Source: Macrophomina tecta (taxonomy: Eukaryota > Ascomycota > Dothideomycetes > Botryosphaeriales > Botryosphaeriaceae). Taken from it: DNA of 64,000 bases. A program made the position numbers and the translations under genes. This document shows positions 10,862 to 21,071 of this stretch, piece after piece. Every line of letters begins with the position of its first letter. The first letter of the stretch is position 1. The notes beneath the pieces were generated by a model. The model worked only from the letters and a program-made list of their open reading frames with translations. It made no database searches and was not told where the DNA came from. The stretch lies in the NCBI GenBank assembly GCA_024180945.1, contig JAKSGN010000038.1:1240001-1304000 (forward strand), written 5' to 3'.

Positions 10862-11530
10862 GCGGCGTGGCGTTGCGTGCGTGCGTGCGTGCGTGAGCGA
10901 GACGCACGGGTTCGATACGCCTTGATGCGTTCGCCGGAGGCGGCTCCACGCCATGACCGAGCATCGAGAAAGGCATTCTCGGCTATGCTTCCAAATTGAG
11001 TATATTTACTTTAAAATCACTCTGCAGCCCGTTGGGAGGTGTCTGTCGGCGCGTGGTAGGTTGTTCAAAAGCCCAAAAGGAAGCGGACCGTATTGGGCCT
11101 GGATGGTGGTAACTTGATGAGGTTCTATCTGTTTGTTAGCTACCTACCTTGTACTGTTGATGTGACTGCCTGCTGCGACTGTCCGATTAGTATCGGGGTT
11201 GTCACATGACACCTTGTAGCCCGACTGACACTCTGAATACCTTTTAGTAGGCGATTACAGACGATGATCTTAGTCTGTAGAATGCACGCCTTCATAATTT
11301 CCCTAAGTTGGCCATAATATGTGTTCCTGGAACATCCGTCGATTTTCATCGCCAGCCAAGAACAGTATTCTAACTTTCGTACGTAGTGGTTATACAAGTG
11401 ATGATAGTACGTATAGAAGCAGAGTACGGAGAGGCCCAATACCAAAGCCGAGAAAAAAGAAATATGTATTTCAGCTACAAAACAGCTGGCGAAGGACGTG
11501 TAAAACCTCTTTGCACAGGCCGGTCGACAC
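10862..11530. other. intergenic, short GCGT repeat
   Basis: Directly after the SDR stop there are about five GCGT tetramers (10877-10895). The rest separates two convergent genes. No gene is seen. Confidence 0.45.
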
Positions 11531-12034
11531 TCACGGCTCGTACGTCCTGCACTGCACCGCACCCTTAACCGCACTCACCCAGTCCGGCCGATCCTTGACA
11601 TTCAACTCCCTTTCCGGCGCCACCTCTATCGGCAGCGCATCATCCAGCGTGCCCGCCTGCACCAGCACGATTTTGGGCGGCGCGTCGCCCGGAGGCAGCG
11701 CGTAGATGGTGCTGCCACATTCTCCACAAAAGGCGGTGGTAAACTCGAAGCCTTCATCAATATGGCGAGCAGTCACGGTCTTCAATGCCCCGGCCGTGAG
11801 CTTGAAGGCCGCTGATGGGACGACGAGGTTGAGAGATGTTGTGGCGCTGGTGATCTTGCGGCACGAGCGACAGTGGCACGTTGCTGTCTGTGCGGGCTTT
11901 TTCTCAGCACAGGTACCGGGGATGGCGCGGCGGAGGAAGGTGTCGATAGGCTGGAGACTCGCCTTCTTGGCTGCTTCTTCGGAGATGTCCAACTCGTAAC
12001 GCGCGGTGCCACACAGACAGCTACCTCGGAACAT
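11531..12034 (-). CDS. GFA/CENP-V-type zinc-binding protein
   Basis: A single exon of 167 residues. The zinc ligands of the GFA (glutathione-dependent formaldehyde-activating enzyme) fold are in order: CLCG (Cys6, Cys8), CHCRSC (Cys53, 55, 58) and CGECG (Cys103, 106). FRGSCLCG at the start and the spacing of the three clusters are typical. Many fungal members are small, intronless and uncharacterised. Some bacterial relatives were described as binding the glutathione-formaldehyde adduct, but that activity is not assured here. It is probably cytosolic, since no signal peptide is seen. Confidence 0.85.
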   Translation of the reverse strand: MFRGSCLCGTARYELDISEEAAKKASLQPIDTFLRRAIPGTCAEKKPAQTATCHCRSCRKITSATTSLNLVVPSAAFKLTAGALKTVTARHIDEGFEFTTAFCGECGSTIYALPPGDAPPKIVLVQAGTLDDALPIEVAPERELNVKDRPDWVSAVKGAVQCRTYEP

Positions 12035-14051
12035 GGTGGGGTTTGGAAGTCAAGAGAAAATAGGTGCAGACAGGTTATCGATCACCAGGGTTCAATGCGA
12101 AGCCTGAAGTCAAGCGTGAAGTGGCTGCTTGGAGGTGTCCACATAGCCAGAGTGTTTGTTGGTCCTTTTGGCATCCACCAGGACGCGAGTCCGATATCCC
12201 ATAGCACGGAAGTCGGAAACGGCCACATCCGCTGGCCAAGTCCGGTCGCAACCGCCTGTTACCGGAGGGGTGCTCAGAGGACCAGCTGGCGCCCCGCCAT
12301 TGCTGACGTGACCTGGCACAAACCCCACGAAATACAAGCGCATACATTTAATGCTCGATAAACCGCCCGGCAAAGAGCCCACCCCCTCCAACTACACTCG
12401 CATAATTCATGAAAGCCAACGTCGCCGTAATCGTAGTCCCAGCAGTTTCCGCGGAAGCGTTGCCTATATGGATACGCGGATGAAAGTGCTGTGTATAATG
12501 TTGTACATACTTGCACAATACCGTTTTCATGATGTTTATCAGAACGTTATAAGACAATGTCAAGAGTTAACCGACCGCTGTATGCGCGGAGTAGCTTATC
12601 CAGCACGTAGTTAAAATACACTTGGTGATTGGTGAAGAGGAGCGCCTTCCGCGCTATAACAGCTTCCTGCAGGGTCCACCCGCGGCTCGGCGCTTGGACC
12701 CTTGGGGGGCGATGTCAAGACTCTGGCGAGTGTGCGCTGGGTGGCGGTTACCTACCATAATTCCAACTCGCGAGCACGCGAACTCTCTTTCTCACTTGGA
12801 GTAAGCCATAGAGCTGGCCTCAGTTGATTGCATAGAGTAAAGTCAATTCTGTGTTGGCTAATCTTTCGAATGCCGTGCTTGAATCAGTCCGAGCCTCCGT
12901 CACGATATTCTGCCAGAAAGTCGGTCCTTCCATAACAAAATATTATCAGCAAACCCAGAGCGCCCTCCTATAAATGAGACGGGCACATAGTGAGCCAAAA
13001 GGTTTTCCTTCTGGATTAAAGAAGGGCGCGGATCCCAAACGGGATCAAGCGTGGAACAAGGCCCTCGACGTGCATAGAATCTGGTAAATGAACCGCAAAT
13101 CGAATGAACGATCCCACCCAGCTGAAAGATCCCACGGTCAAACAGCAATAGTCGTGAGGACCCTTACGCATTTTACAATCCATGGATTCTGCCGGATATG
13201 GCAAGCTGCCCCAGCTGTGTTATGAACTCGCTGTATCCTTCTTCTGAAACCTGGCCCTGCCAAAAGCGGCAGAAAAAGGACGCTAGTCGCCATGAAGTCG
13301 GCTTTCGTCGTCTGGTAAAACAGTTGATGTGGTGCAAGCGATGATCGATGGTCAATGTCGATAGCCGGCCGAGAAGAATTGAATATTCGGATAGGAACTG
13401 GAAAAGGAAGTCGCGGAAGACTTGAACAGTGAAGTAGGCAACGCCGAGGCCGAGTGCGGGGCAGTGGGATGCTTACTATCGAACATGCATGGTGAATAAG
13501 CAGCAAAATAATCTGTTCACACGCTCGCAGTGCGTCCGCGTTGTGCTTACGGCATCCTCTCCGTCTTTAGCCCAGCCAGATTCTTTGTTTTCTACTACCC
13601 AGACCGAAGCGCCAAGATGTGAGAGTTCCGATCAGGTATCCTCGGCCTGCATGAACAGCACTAAAGATCCTGTTGTCGCTGGTGCTAGTCAGTGGGAGCG
13701 CCGGGCCACCGGGTTCGTCATTCTGAGCCAGAACAGGCGGCGTATGGCCGCAGCACTCATCGGATTGCAGTGATCAGTCGCAGACCAATTCGTGTTACTG
13801 GACGGATGTGTTGACCGAGATCGATTGAAACTTGCACATGTCTGACCGTGAATAGTGTAACCTTAGCATGTTGCGAGAAAGGAATTCATTGGTGTTTAGC
13901 TTCCACAGCTTGGCGGCGGTAGCGGAGCTGGCTAGGTGGTAGCTGCTCAACGAAATTCCCGAAACCCCTGGACGCGTCGTCTCTCAAATAATCCTCAATA
14001 ACCGTTGCGCCGTTCAATTGTATCGTATAGTGCGTGATGAATCCTCGGGTC
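12035..14051. other. 2-kb intergenic stretch, no gene supported
   Basis: Many short open frames overlap on both strands, but none has domain-like composition or joins through convincing splice sites. Base composition is mixed. The right end is the downstream region of the small minus-strand peptide gene. Confidence 0.35.
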
Positions 14052-14174
14052 TTACATGACCACGCACCAGCAAGACTCCTCGCAGCCGCAGCAGTCGCAC
14101 TCCTCGCCGCAGCCCATGGTAGTGGGCTTGGGCTTGATGATGGACTTGATGCTCGAAGTGGTGCTGCCAGGCAT
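14052..14174 (-). CDS. 40-residue Cys-rich CaaX peptide, candidate lipopeptide pheromone precursor
   Basis: This small gene encodes 40 residues. It starts MPGSTTSSIKSIIKPKPTTM and ends GEESCWCVVM-like, with Cys at 22, 26, 28, 29, 31, 35 and 37. Cys37-Val-Val-Met is a CaaX prenylation box, where Met as the last residue favours farnesylation. Ascomycete a-factor-like pheromone precursors are 20-40 residues, begin M-P-S/G..., are rich in Ser/Thr and Pro, and end in an aromatic-C-V-[IV]-M motif. This peptide fits all four points. The ATG context is good (A at -3, TCAAAATG). A canonical intron ends 33 nt upstream (14265-14208), and a TATA-like CATAAATA lies near 14366-14374. The other cysteines are unlike the best-known precursors, so a metallothionein-like or palmitoylated Cys-rich peptide is an alternative. 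Being expressed and spliced is inference. Confidence 0.62.
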   Translation of the reverse strand: MPGSTTSSIKSIIKPKPTTMGCGEECDCCGCEESCWCVVM

Positions 14175-14207
14175 TTTGATAGGCGGAGGTAGTCGAAACA
14201 AAGGGTG

Positions 14208-14265
14208 CTGCGAGAACAGTCAGTACGGAGGCAGTGAAGCGAAAACGTTCAATTGGATAACGTAC
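14208..14265 (-). other. predicted 5' UTR intron of the CaaX peptide gene
   Basis: A 58-nt stretch with donor GTACGT, branch-like ACTGAC and acceptor CTCGCAG. It lies just upstream of the ATG at 14174 and supports transcription on the minus strand. Confidence 0.55.
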
Positions 14266-14365
14266 GAGTGAGAGTGCTGGCAAGAAACGACGGAAGCTCG
14301 AGGGGTATTATTGCAGAGAGAGTTGGTTGAGATGGAGAGGAACGTGTACTGCGGCCACACGGCAG

Positions 14366-14374
14366 TATTTATGC
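14366..14374 (-). promoter_or_regulatory. TATA-like element of the CaaX peptide gene
   Basis: GCATAAATA on the minus strand, about 195 bp upstream of the start codon and about 100 bp upstream of the predicted 5' UTR intron. The position fits a core promoter; no other support. Confidence 0.35.
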
Positions 14375-15983
14375 GCGCAGCTTACCCTGGCAGCTGGCTG
14401 GAATTAGCTGGAAGCCTCGTACTGGGGGGGCATATCTAGCCAATGTGCAGGCTGTACGCCGCACGATCAGCAGCGGTCGATCAGACAAGCTATCCGGATT
14501 GGCCAGTAGAGGCCGGCGCATGAAACATTACGTCGAGGCGCAGCGCTGAATGGTGCCAGGCTGCCCGGGATGCAGACCGCTGGCGCTGAGAGGATCCAGA
14601 AACTACGCCACCAGCCACCGCTTTCCTTCCCGCTGATGCAGGCATGGGGAAGCCTAATTTGGTCTACCTGGCTGCCTGGCAGGCGACAGGCCCGCAAACT
14701 CTGTGTTGGTGGGGTTGGGCCGGCGACAGCGAGCGAGGCCCCAATGATGCTCACCTCGTGCCGACGATCCATCCAAGATTGAGAGCGGCCGGCAGGCCCG
14801 GCAGGAGTTGGGGGGGTTTTGATGAGAGGATACGAGCTGACAGGGCGTCAGAAGCTAATGAGCGCGAGTGCACAGTTCATTGACGGGACCGAGGGGCGGG
14901 TGCCAGGCGCGATTAGGGTTAAAGAGCATCACCAATCAGGCCAAGTCTTGGAAGAAGAAATGACAAGCTTTCGCCTGGAAGCTTGCAGGACTTGGCACAC
15001 ACGGCGCGAAGACCACGTCAGCGCTGAATCGCCGAATCGCGCGCGTCCGACCAGCCGGCGAGCGGAGAGCGTTTTACGTCGCGCCTCGCCGGCTGCCAAG
15101 GGCAGGCATGGGCAGCGTCGGCGGGCTGCATCTCATGAAACCGCTCAACGGCTGGGGCGCCACAGTCGAGCTCGCCGTCGGTGCACGCCCGGGGAAGCAG
15201 CACGGCCAGCAGAGGCTGTGCAACAGAAAGTCGCGCATGCTAATTGCCGCAAAGCTAGTTCAGGCGCGCCCCATGTGGTTTCCAGCCTCGCGCCAACCGA
15301 ACTGGAAGCGGCATTGGATCGGCGGACCCTGATATGATTCACCAGCTCTATGGCGCAGCAGAGCGGCGCAGTCATCGGCTGCAGCCGGTGAGCGTCGGGA
15401 AATGGCTCAAACGAGCGACACGAGACCAGAGACGTTGCGTGGGCGTGGGCGTGGGCGTGGGCGTGGGCGTGGGCGTGGGCGTGGGCGTGGGCGTGGGCCT
15501 GGTGCACCGGTCCGGGTGGCATCTTGCGGTGCGACGCGCCACGAGAGGGCCGGAATGTCCGGTGTAGATGAGGGTGCAGCTGAGCAGCGACGGTGGTGGC
15601 GACGAGGACGGGCTGGCTGGGCGAGGGTTGAGTGGAGATGCGAGGCTGGCGGGGCCGACGCGTCTGGTGCCGATTTGCCGCGCGCCGAGCCAGCCCTGTC
15701 CATCTCACACTCCTTCTCGCGCTTCAAACGCCATCTGAACTGCCCTGATCCAAATGCTCCATGCATCGCTGTCCTGTAACTTCAGAGCTGTGGTGGTACA
15801 CCTTGTCTCCAGCAGCGCTACTTCCATCAAAGCCCGCCTTGGCGCCTCGGAATTTGACAGAGTTTTCCGTCCTCGCGGACATCAAGGTACCCGAAATGTC
15901 GCCCCTCTTCCTTCACCTCTCCGCTTTCCAGAGTGCAGTCGCTCGAATTGCCTTACATTCCGCCATGGACCGCGATTGAAGAG
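14375..15983. other. intergenic region with hexanucleotide repeat
   Basis: This is GC-rich and open in many frames because of low-complexity sequence. Those frames give His-Ala, Pro-Arg or Gly-Arg runs across the repeat at 15438-15498 and are not convincing. The right end is the upstream region of the methyltransferase-like gene. Confidence 0.4.
15438..15498. repeat. (CGTGGG)n hexanucleotide tandem repeat, about 10 copies
   Basis: Ten near-perfect head-to-tail copies of CGTGGG. All six frames remain open through it, which creates artificial open frames on both strands. One strand is G-rich with regularly spaced GGG triplets, so a G-quadruplex is possible (inference). Confidence 0.9.
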
Positions 15984-17544
15984 ATGATCTCCTTCCGTGC
16001 CTTTTTCCTTAGCCTCAGTCTCGCCGTATTATTGCTTGCGCTCGCCTTTTCTCCGGTCGAGCTTCCATTTCGCAACTACAACGGCCATGGACGCATTGAG
16101 CAACAGGATCACATTGTTAAGGATTCTGGCACAGCCTTGCCTTCGCATAAGACGGTCGGTGTCACGTGACCTCAATCGCCCCGGGAACCTTTACTCACCC
16201 AGGCACAGTTAGTTGTTGAGCATGTGACGGTGCTGACGGTTGCTGGCCCTTCTGCGGCCCAGAAGCACTCGGCTTTTGACAAGGAGGAAGTGCGTCTCAT
16301 GCAAACCCTTGAAAAGGGCAACGGGAAATGGGATGCCACCCATCCCAGATATCGGCTCCTGACCGCCCTGAAGGGCTATCTACTCTACCAGCCGAGAAGC
16401 AAAGCTGATCTTAACAAGTGGAGGGATGCGTACAAAAGACTCCCCAGAAAGCAGAAGGTGGTGCGTGTCCCTGCGCGTCTATTTTTTGTCTTCTGTCATT
16501 GACTCGTGCCTCCACAGTTCGTCGAGTCCAGGGTCCGCTATAGCAAAAAACTTAACAGCGTGGAGCATCTCGTGGACAAGAACGCCCAAGTTGCCCATGC
16601 TATTGTCAAAAATGGGTTAGAATTTTATGGCGTGGATATGCAAGAGTTGGAAGACTTTGTAGACGAAACCAAGGACGAACCCACCAACGACTCAAAGACA
16701 AGCGTACTGCAGGCCATGAAGCACTTCGTCCGAGACTGGTCTGACGAAGGGCTACACGAGAGGCAGCCAACATTCCCCTGCATTTTGAACGTCATCCAAA
16801 ATATGTTCCCCGCAAAACTTCAATCTGAAACTGCATCACCAGTCAAAGTCCTTGTTCCCGGCGCAGGACTTGGCAGACTCGCCCACGAAATCGCCTCTCT
16901 CGGAGGTATTTGAACTTCTCTTTTTTTTCATTCATCCAGCACTGCTAACTGACACGCCCAAAGGCTTCGAAGTCACAGCCAACGAATGGTCCTCTTACAT
17001 GAACCTCGCCTACCGATACCTGCTCGCCCTCCCGTCCTCGCACTCTGCCTCACTCCACCCTTTCATCGACTGGTGGTCCCACCGCACCATGACTGCCTCC
17101 CTCACTCGCAGCATCTCCTTCCCGGACGCTCTCCCGTCCCTCACGCAGCCTTCCGTCCTCCTCGTCGAAGGTGACTTCACGAGCGCGCTTTCCTCCTTTG
17201 CGGGCACGTACGACGTCGTCGTCACGCTCTTCTTCATCGACACGGCCAAGAACATCCTGTCCTACCTCGAGACTACCTACCGGATGCTACGCCCGGGTGG
17301 CGTGTGGATCAATTTCGGGCCACTGCTGTACGGGACCAATCCGTCACTGCAGCTTTCATTAGATGAGGTGGTCGCGTTGGCGGAGGGCTTGGGATTTGTG
17401 TTTGAAGAAGCGAGTGCGGAGTGTGGGGATGTGACGGTCGAAGGGTTGAAGGTGAGGGGAACCGAGGTGCCGTATGGGTCGGATGACGAGTCATTGGCGA
17501 GGAATGCCTATTTGGCGCAACATTGGGTTGCGAGGAAGGAATAG
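15984..17544 (+). CDS. N2227-like / carnosine N-methyltransferase-like SAM enzyme
   Basis: Four exons: 15984-16154, 16209-16460, 16518-16905, 16964-17544 (463 residues). The introns are 54, 57 and 58 nt, all in consistent phase. The core holds the SAM-binding VLVPGAGLGRLAHEIA, then FEVTANEWSSYMN, the acidic VEGDF, VVVTLFFIDTAKNIL, and the C-terminal GGVWINFGPLLYG. These are hallmarks of the N2227-like family, whose studied members methylate carnosine or related histidine dipeptides. The first exon encodes a hydrophobic segment (FRAFFLSLSLAVLLLALAF), which would be a signal anchor and is unusual for this mostly cytosolic family. That exon is the least certain, since its donor GTCGGT is weak. 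The actual substrate in fungi is not known from sequence. Confidence 0.82.
16155..16208 (+). other. intron 1 of the N2227-like gene
   Basis: Donor GTCGGT is weak; acceptor GCACAG. Phase 0 on both sides. An acceptor six nt earlier (CCCAG) would also keep frame. This decides whether the hydrophobic first exon belongs to the protein. Confidence 0.45.
16461..16517 (+). other. intron 2 of the N2227-like gene
   Basis: A 57-nt phase-0 intron with donor GTGCGT and acceptor CCACAG. The join reads KQKV-FVESRVRYSKKL. Confidence 0.8.
16906..16963 (+). other. intron 3 of the N2227-like gene
   Basis: A 58-nt phase-1 intron with donor GTATTT, a T-rich tract, branch GCTAACTGAC and acceptor AAAG. The join reads ASLGG-FEVTANEW, across the SAM-binding core. 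Confidence 0.88.
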
Positions 17545-18064
17545 GGAGTGAGGGTGTTGGCAGGAGCTCCGGGCTAAAGGTATCCGGCCCTTCTAGCGAT
17601 GCATCCGGCAACCGTTCGTGCTCTCCTCTCCGTTCTGGCTACCCTTAACTTCACCTTTTATACTCGTTCACGTCCAACATGAACACGTCTAACCTGAACA
17701 CGCCATTGAGGACGAAGTCGCACCTGGTTCACGTGTAACTATAGAGCAGTGCCAATTATGCTGCGCGCCTTGGCTCATTTCTTGCACGAATCACTGAGGA
17801 TCAAGTGCAGGTTTCGAAAACCCCGTGGTAAGTTAACATTGTCCATCACCCAATGTATCTGCCATTTTCCCATTTCAACGCAACACAATGTTTTAAGCGC
17901 TCACACACACCAAAAAAATAAAAGAAAAGAAAAGAAAAGAAGAGGAGGTCTATACACATACAACAAAGACTTTTCAAGACACCAAAAATTCCATTAGCCG
18001 CTCAAACCCGTATATATACGCCAGATCTGCCCCATTTTGTGGATCGTCCATTTCTCACGTCCAC
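17545..18064. other. intergenic region between convergent genes
   Basis: Downstream regions of two convergent genes. An A-rich tract with AAAAG repeats lies near 17910-17942. No gene is seen. Confidence 0.45.
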
Positions 18065-21000
18065 CTACTCTCCTCTTTCACCCTCCTGCAAACTTCCTCC
18101 AGCCGCCGAAAAATCCACCGCTGCGGCTGTCGACAAAAGCGCCGCACCCGCCGCCGCCGCCATCATGGCCGGTTGCTGCTGCCCGAACCGCTGGCCCTCT
18201 TGCGCCGCAGCCTGCTCATGATAACTCGAACCTTGCAGGGGGAAGCCGCTTCCCCCTCCGCCTCTCCCTCCCCTCACCGAGCCCCAGCCCTGCAATGGAC
18301 TCAACGGACTCAGCGTCCCCGGCCTACCATACCCCTGCGCCGCACCACCACCGCCGCCGCCGCCATAATACTCTACCGGCGCCTCCAACGACGCCGACGC
18401 CGGCGGCACGATGGTCAGTTTGGGAAGAGGCTGCGGTAAGGCCCGGACCGGAGGCATCGGCCACACGCCCAAGCGCGCAGGCTCAGGCACACTCGGCGAG
18501 ATGGGCGACACGCCGCTCACATGGCTGGCTTTGCGCTTGCCCCACCAGCAGGCGGGGTCTCTGGCATCTTCGGCGCTGCGGGCCACGGGGCTGCGCAGAC
18601 TGAGGCCGTCGTACTGGTTGTCGTTACTCCGCCCAGCAATCGGGCTACGGATGCTGCGGCTGTCGTAATCGCTGGGCGAGAGCGCGTTCTCCTCAGCCAT
18701 GGTGGGGGTGGGGGTGGTATCTCTGCGTGCCGACGCCGCATGCGCCGGGACGAGCCTCTTCGCGTCCTTGGCCGCCAAATACGCACTCCGCCGCTCCTCA
18801 GCCTCCGCCGGGGTGAGCGACACGGTGTAGCTGGGCTGCCCAACGGCACCGAGCGTCGCGTCGGTGCCGCCCGGCGGGTGCAGCGGCACGCGGCGCAGCG
18901 CGCACACCAGCGCGGCCATGAACTTGGCGCGGCGCGCGACGCGCAGGCTCTCGTTGCCGTAGTTGCGCTTGTGCCGGCTCTCGATGGTCAGCTCGAGGCG
19001 GTTCAGGTCCGCCACGCCCTCGATGTCGATCTCGACCTCCGGGTAGAAGTCGCGGCTGTTGGCGCGGAGGAAGGCCTGCAGTTCGGATTTGAGGGTCGTG
19101 ATGTCGTCGAAGGGCGTGTCGTAGGCGACGGACACGGGGATGAACTCCTTCATCGCGACGGACCGGTTGAAGTTGGCGATCCAGAGCCCGTTGAGGACGA
19201 TGTTGGGGAATTGGATGCTGCGCCCGTTGCGCTGCTTGAAGACGGTGAAGAGCAGCGAGATGTGCGTCACGGTGAGGAAGTCACGCACGCCGCTGATTTC
19301 GACCCGGTCGCCGACGTCGTAGGGGTGCTTGATGAAGAGGAAGACACAGGAGCCGAGCACTTCTTGGCAGGTGACGGAGAAGATGAAGGAGAGCGAGAGG
19401 AGCGCCGTGCCGGTCGTGGCAAGCGTGCCGACGAAGCTCGTGTTAAGAAAAGCGACTGTCGGGGGGGTTCAGCGCATCTCTCAGCATGATTGACTCTCGA
19501 GAAACTTACCAACAACCAGGATGCAGGCTATAAGCACAACAGTCGTTAGCAGACCGTCGAGCACGTGGATGGCCTGAGCGACATCGCGCATGCTGTCGCT
19601 GATATCCTTCCGCGTGCGAGAGATCTTGGTGATGGTCAGAACCATCTCCTCCAGGCTGATATCGCCGTTCCCGTCTTGGTCCAGGGCTCGGAACGCTTCC
19701 CTCGCTTCCTCCTCGTGGTGCGGAAGCATGTCGACAATGTCCTGCTCGTAAAGCGCGGTGCCGCCCTCGGCCACAAAGGACATCCATATTCGCCGCGCGA
19801 GTGCGTCCAGAGACTCTGCGTTCTCGAGTGCGCTCGTGACTACGGACTGAGCAGAGGGGGCGTTCCCGCTGTTGAATGCTGCGAAATATTAGTGATGCGC
19901 CTGACTGTGTTCGAATGGTGTCCTACTAGACGTGATCCTACTCCGAGCCCGTTTGAAGTTACTGAGGAAGTTGCTGGGAGTGCCAGGCGTAGCGGGTGTC
20001 CCTGGGGTTTGTGGCGCGGCCGCGCCGCCCTCTTTCTTGGCGGTAGTGTCTGTGGGATTCTCGATTATGGCATCCTCTTCCCGGAACTCGGGGCAGTTCA
20101 CTGGAAAAAGCGTTCTCGAGGCCTCGTAGAGAAGGGTCATCAACTGGACTTTTCGCTTGTTGTCTTTTACCCTGGCATTGAATTGCCTGCGGTGATAGTT
20201 GATGCCGAGTCCTTGGATGAACGCTTTCTGGACGAGAAAGAGAACGGAGCAGACGGTGGCGGCGGCGAGGAGACGTTTCAGTCCGGTTTGCCAGTGCTGG
20301 GGCTTGCCGGAGGAATGCCTCAGCATCGCAGGCACGTGGCTCGTCAAGGGGATGAAGGTGAGGAAGGACGTGACGGCCCATCCGACCAGGGAGAGGGGTA
20401 TCTCGAGAGCTTTGATGACCAGCGCGTACTTGCGGACGTCCGAGCTGGCAATTCCAGCAAAGGTGCGGAAGAGAAGGGGCAGGTAGTGAGCGAAGAGTTT
20501 GGAGATCCAGAGGCCAATCCAGACTACCTCGACCCAAACGAAGAGCCTGGAAGACAGTCAGACGGCGGGACTCGGGACACGCAAAACTAGCTGGAACTTG
20601 CCATATGATGGGGACACCTCCGATACTGGTGCGCGGCTCGACTGTCACGCCGACCAGGATTGGGATGGCGAAGAAGAATGCTAAAGGAAAGACGTAGATG
20701 AAGTAACGTGTGACAATGCTGAAATGAATGATTTTGTAGTAGATCTTGCCGATGCTGTTGAGGTATTCTTCCTCTCCGTCGTAGCCGACCCGGCTCGCGT
20801 TTCCATTTGCGTCAAGTGTAGGGATGCGCCTCCGGCCAGAGAATGAATCCAGAAGCTTGTCATCTCCTTTTTCCTTTGAAATGGTAGAGGCAACGGACGT
20901 GGATGCATATCGTACGCCGGATGATGAGGATGAGGGTGTCCGGACGGGATCGAGCGGAATGTCGACGGTCACGTCGTTCGGCCGAGAATTGTTGTCCAGT

Positions 21001-21071
21001 TGGTAGAAGCCTCCGGTGCGAGACAGGCGCTTCTGAATTGGCGAAAGCGGTGATTTTGAACCAGGCGGCAT
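18065..21071 (-). CDS. MscS-type mechanosensitive channel with EF-hand
   Basis: Four exons: 21071-20602, 20546-19927, 19878-19510, 19455-18065 (949 residues, MPPGSKS start). The N-terminal cytosolic part is followed by four hydrophobic segments: YFIYVFPLAFFFAIPILVGV; LFVWVEVVWIGLWISKLF; LEIPLSLVGWAVTSFLTFIPL; and one near LLAAATVCSVLFLVQKA. Next is an EF-hand loop, DQDGNGDISLEE, then the MscS pore helix (LLTTVVLIACILVV, VAFLNTSFVGTLA) and the beta domain (HPYDVGDRVEISG, NIVLNGLWIANFNRS). The ~250-residue tail is rich in Ser, Pro and Gly. This layout matches fission yeast Msy1/Msy2 and filamentous relatives, which are calcium-regulated channels of internal membranes that limit swelling on osmotic down-shock. 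Intron 1 (20601-20547) starts GCAAGT, a GC-AG intron. I chose 21071 because it is the first ATG. Confidence 0.88.
19456..19509 (-). other. intron 3 of the MscS gene
   Basis: A 54-nt phase-1 intron, donor GTAAGT, acceptor CCGACAG. It interrupts the MscS pore helix and restores ILVV-AFLNTSF. Confidence 0.85.
19879..19926 (-). other. intron 2 of the MscS gene
   Basis: A 48-nt phase-1 intron, donor GTAGGA, acceptor TTTCGCAG. It joins RITS to FNSGNAPSAQ. Confidence 0.75.
20547..20601 (-). other. GC-AG intron 1 of the MscS gene
   Basis: A 55-nt intron starting GCAAGT and ending CTTCCAG, with a CTGAC branch. No GT donor in the area gives the right phase. This GC donor joins TG with G to make the Trp of IIW-LFVWVEVVW, which fits the family. 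Confidence 0.7.

Noticed and set aside
10908..10925. GGTTCGATACG motif near 10910 as a tRNA B-box
   Set aside because: The flanks do not form a cloverleaf and no A-box lies at the right distance, so it is not a tRNA.
14014..14283. 89-codon minus-strand frame across the CaaX peptide locus, and a 71-codon plus-strand frame opposite
   Set aside because: The minus-strand frame starts at TTG and runs through the predicted intron; the plus-strand frame is antisense Gln/Ser-rich text. The 40-codon frame with a real ATG and the CaaX end is the better model.
15145..15779. Long frames on both strands through the CGTGGG repeat (His-Ala, Arg-Pro and Gly-Arg runs)
   Set aside because: All six frames are open only because of the hexanucleotide repeat; outside it there is no protein-like text.
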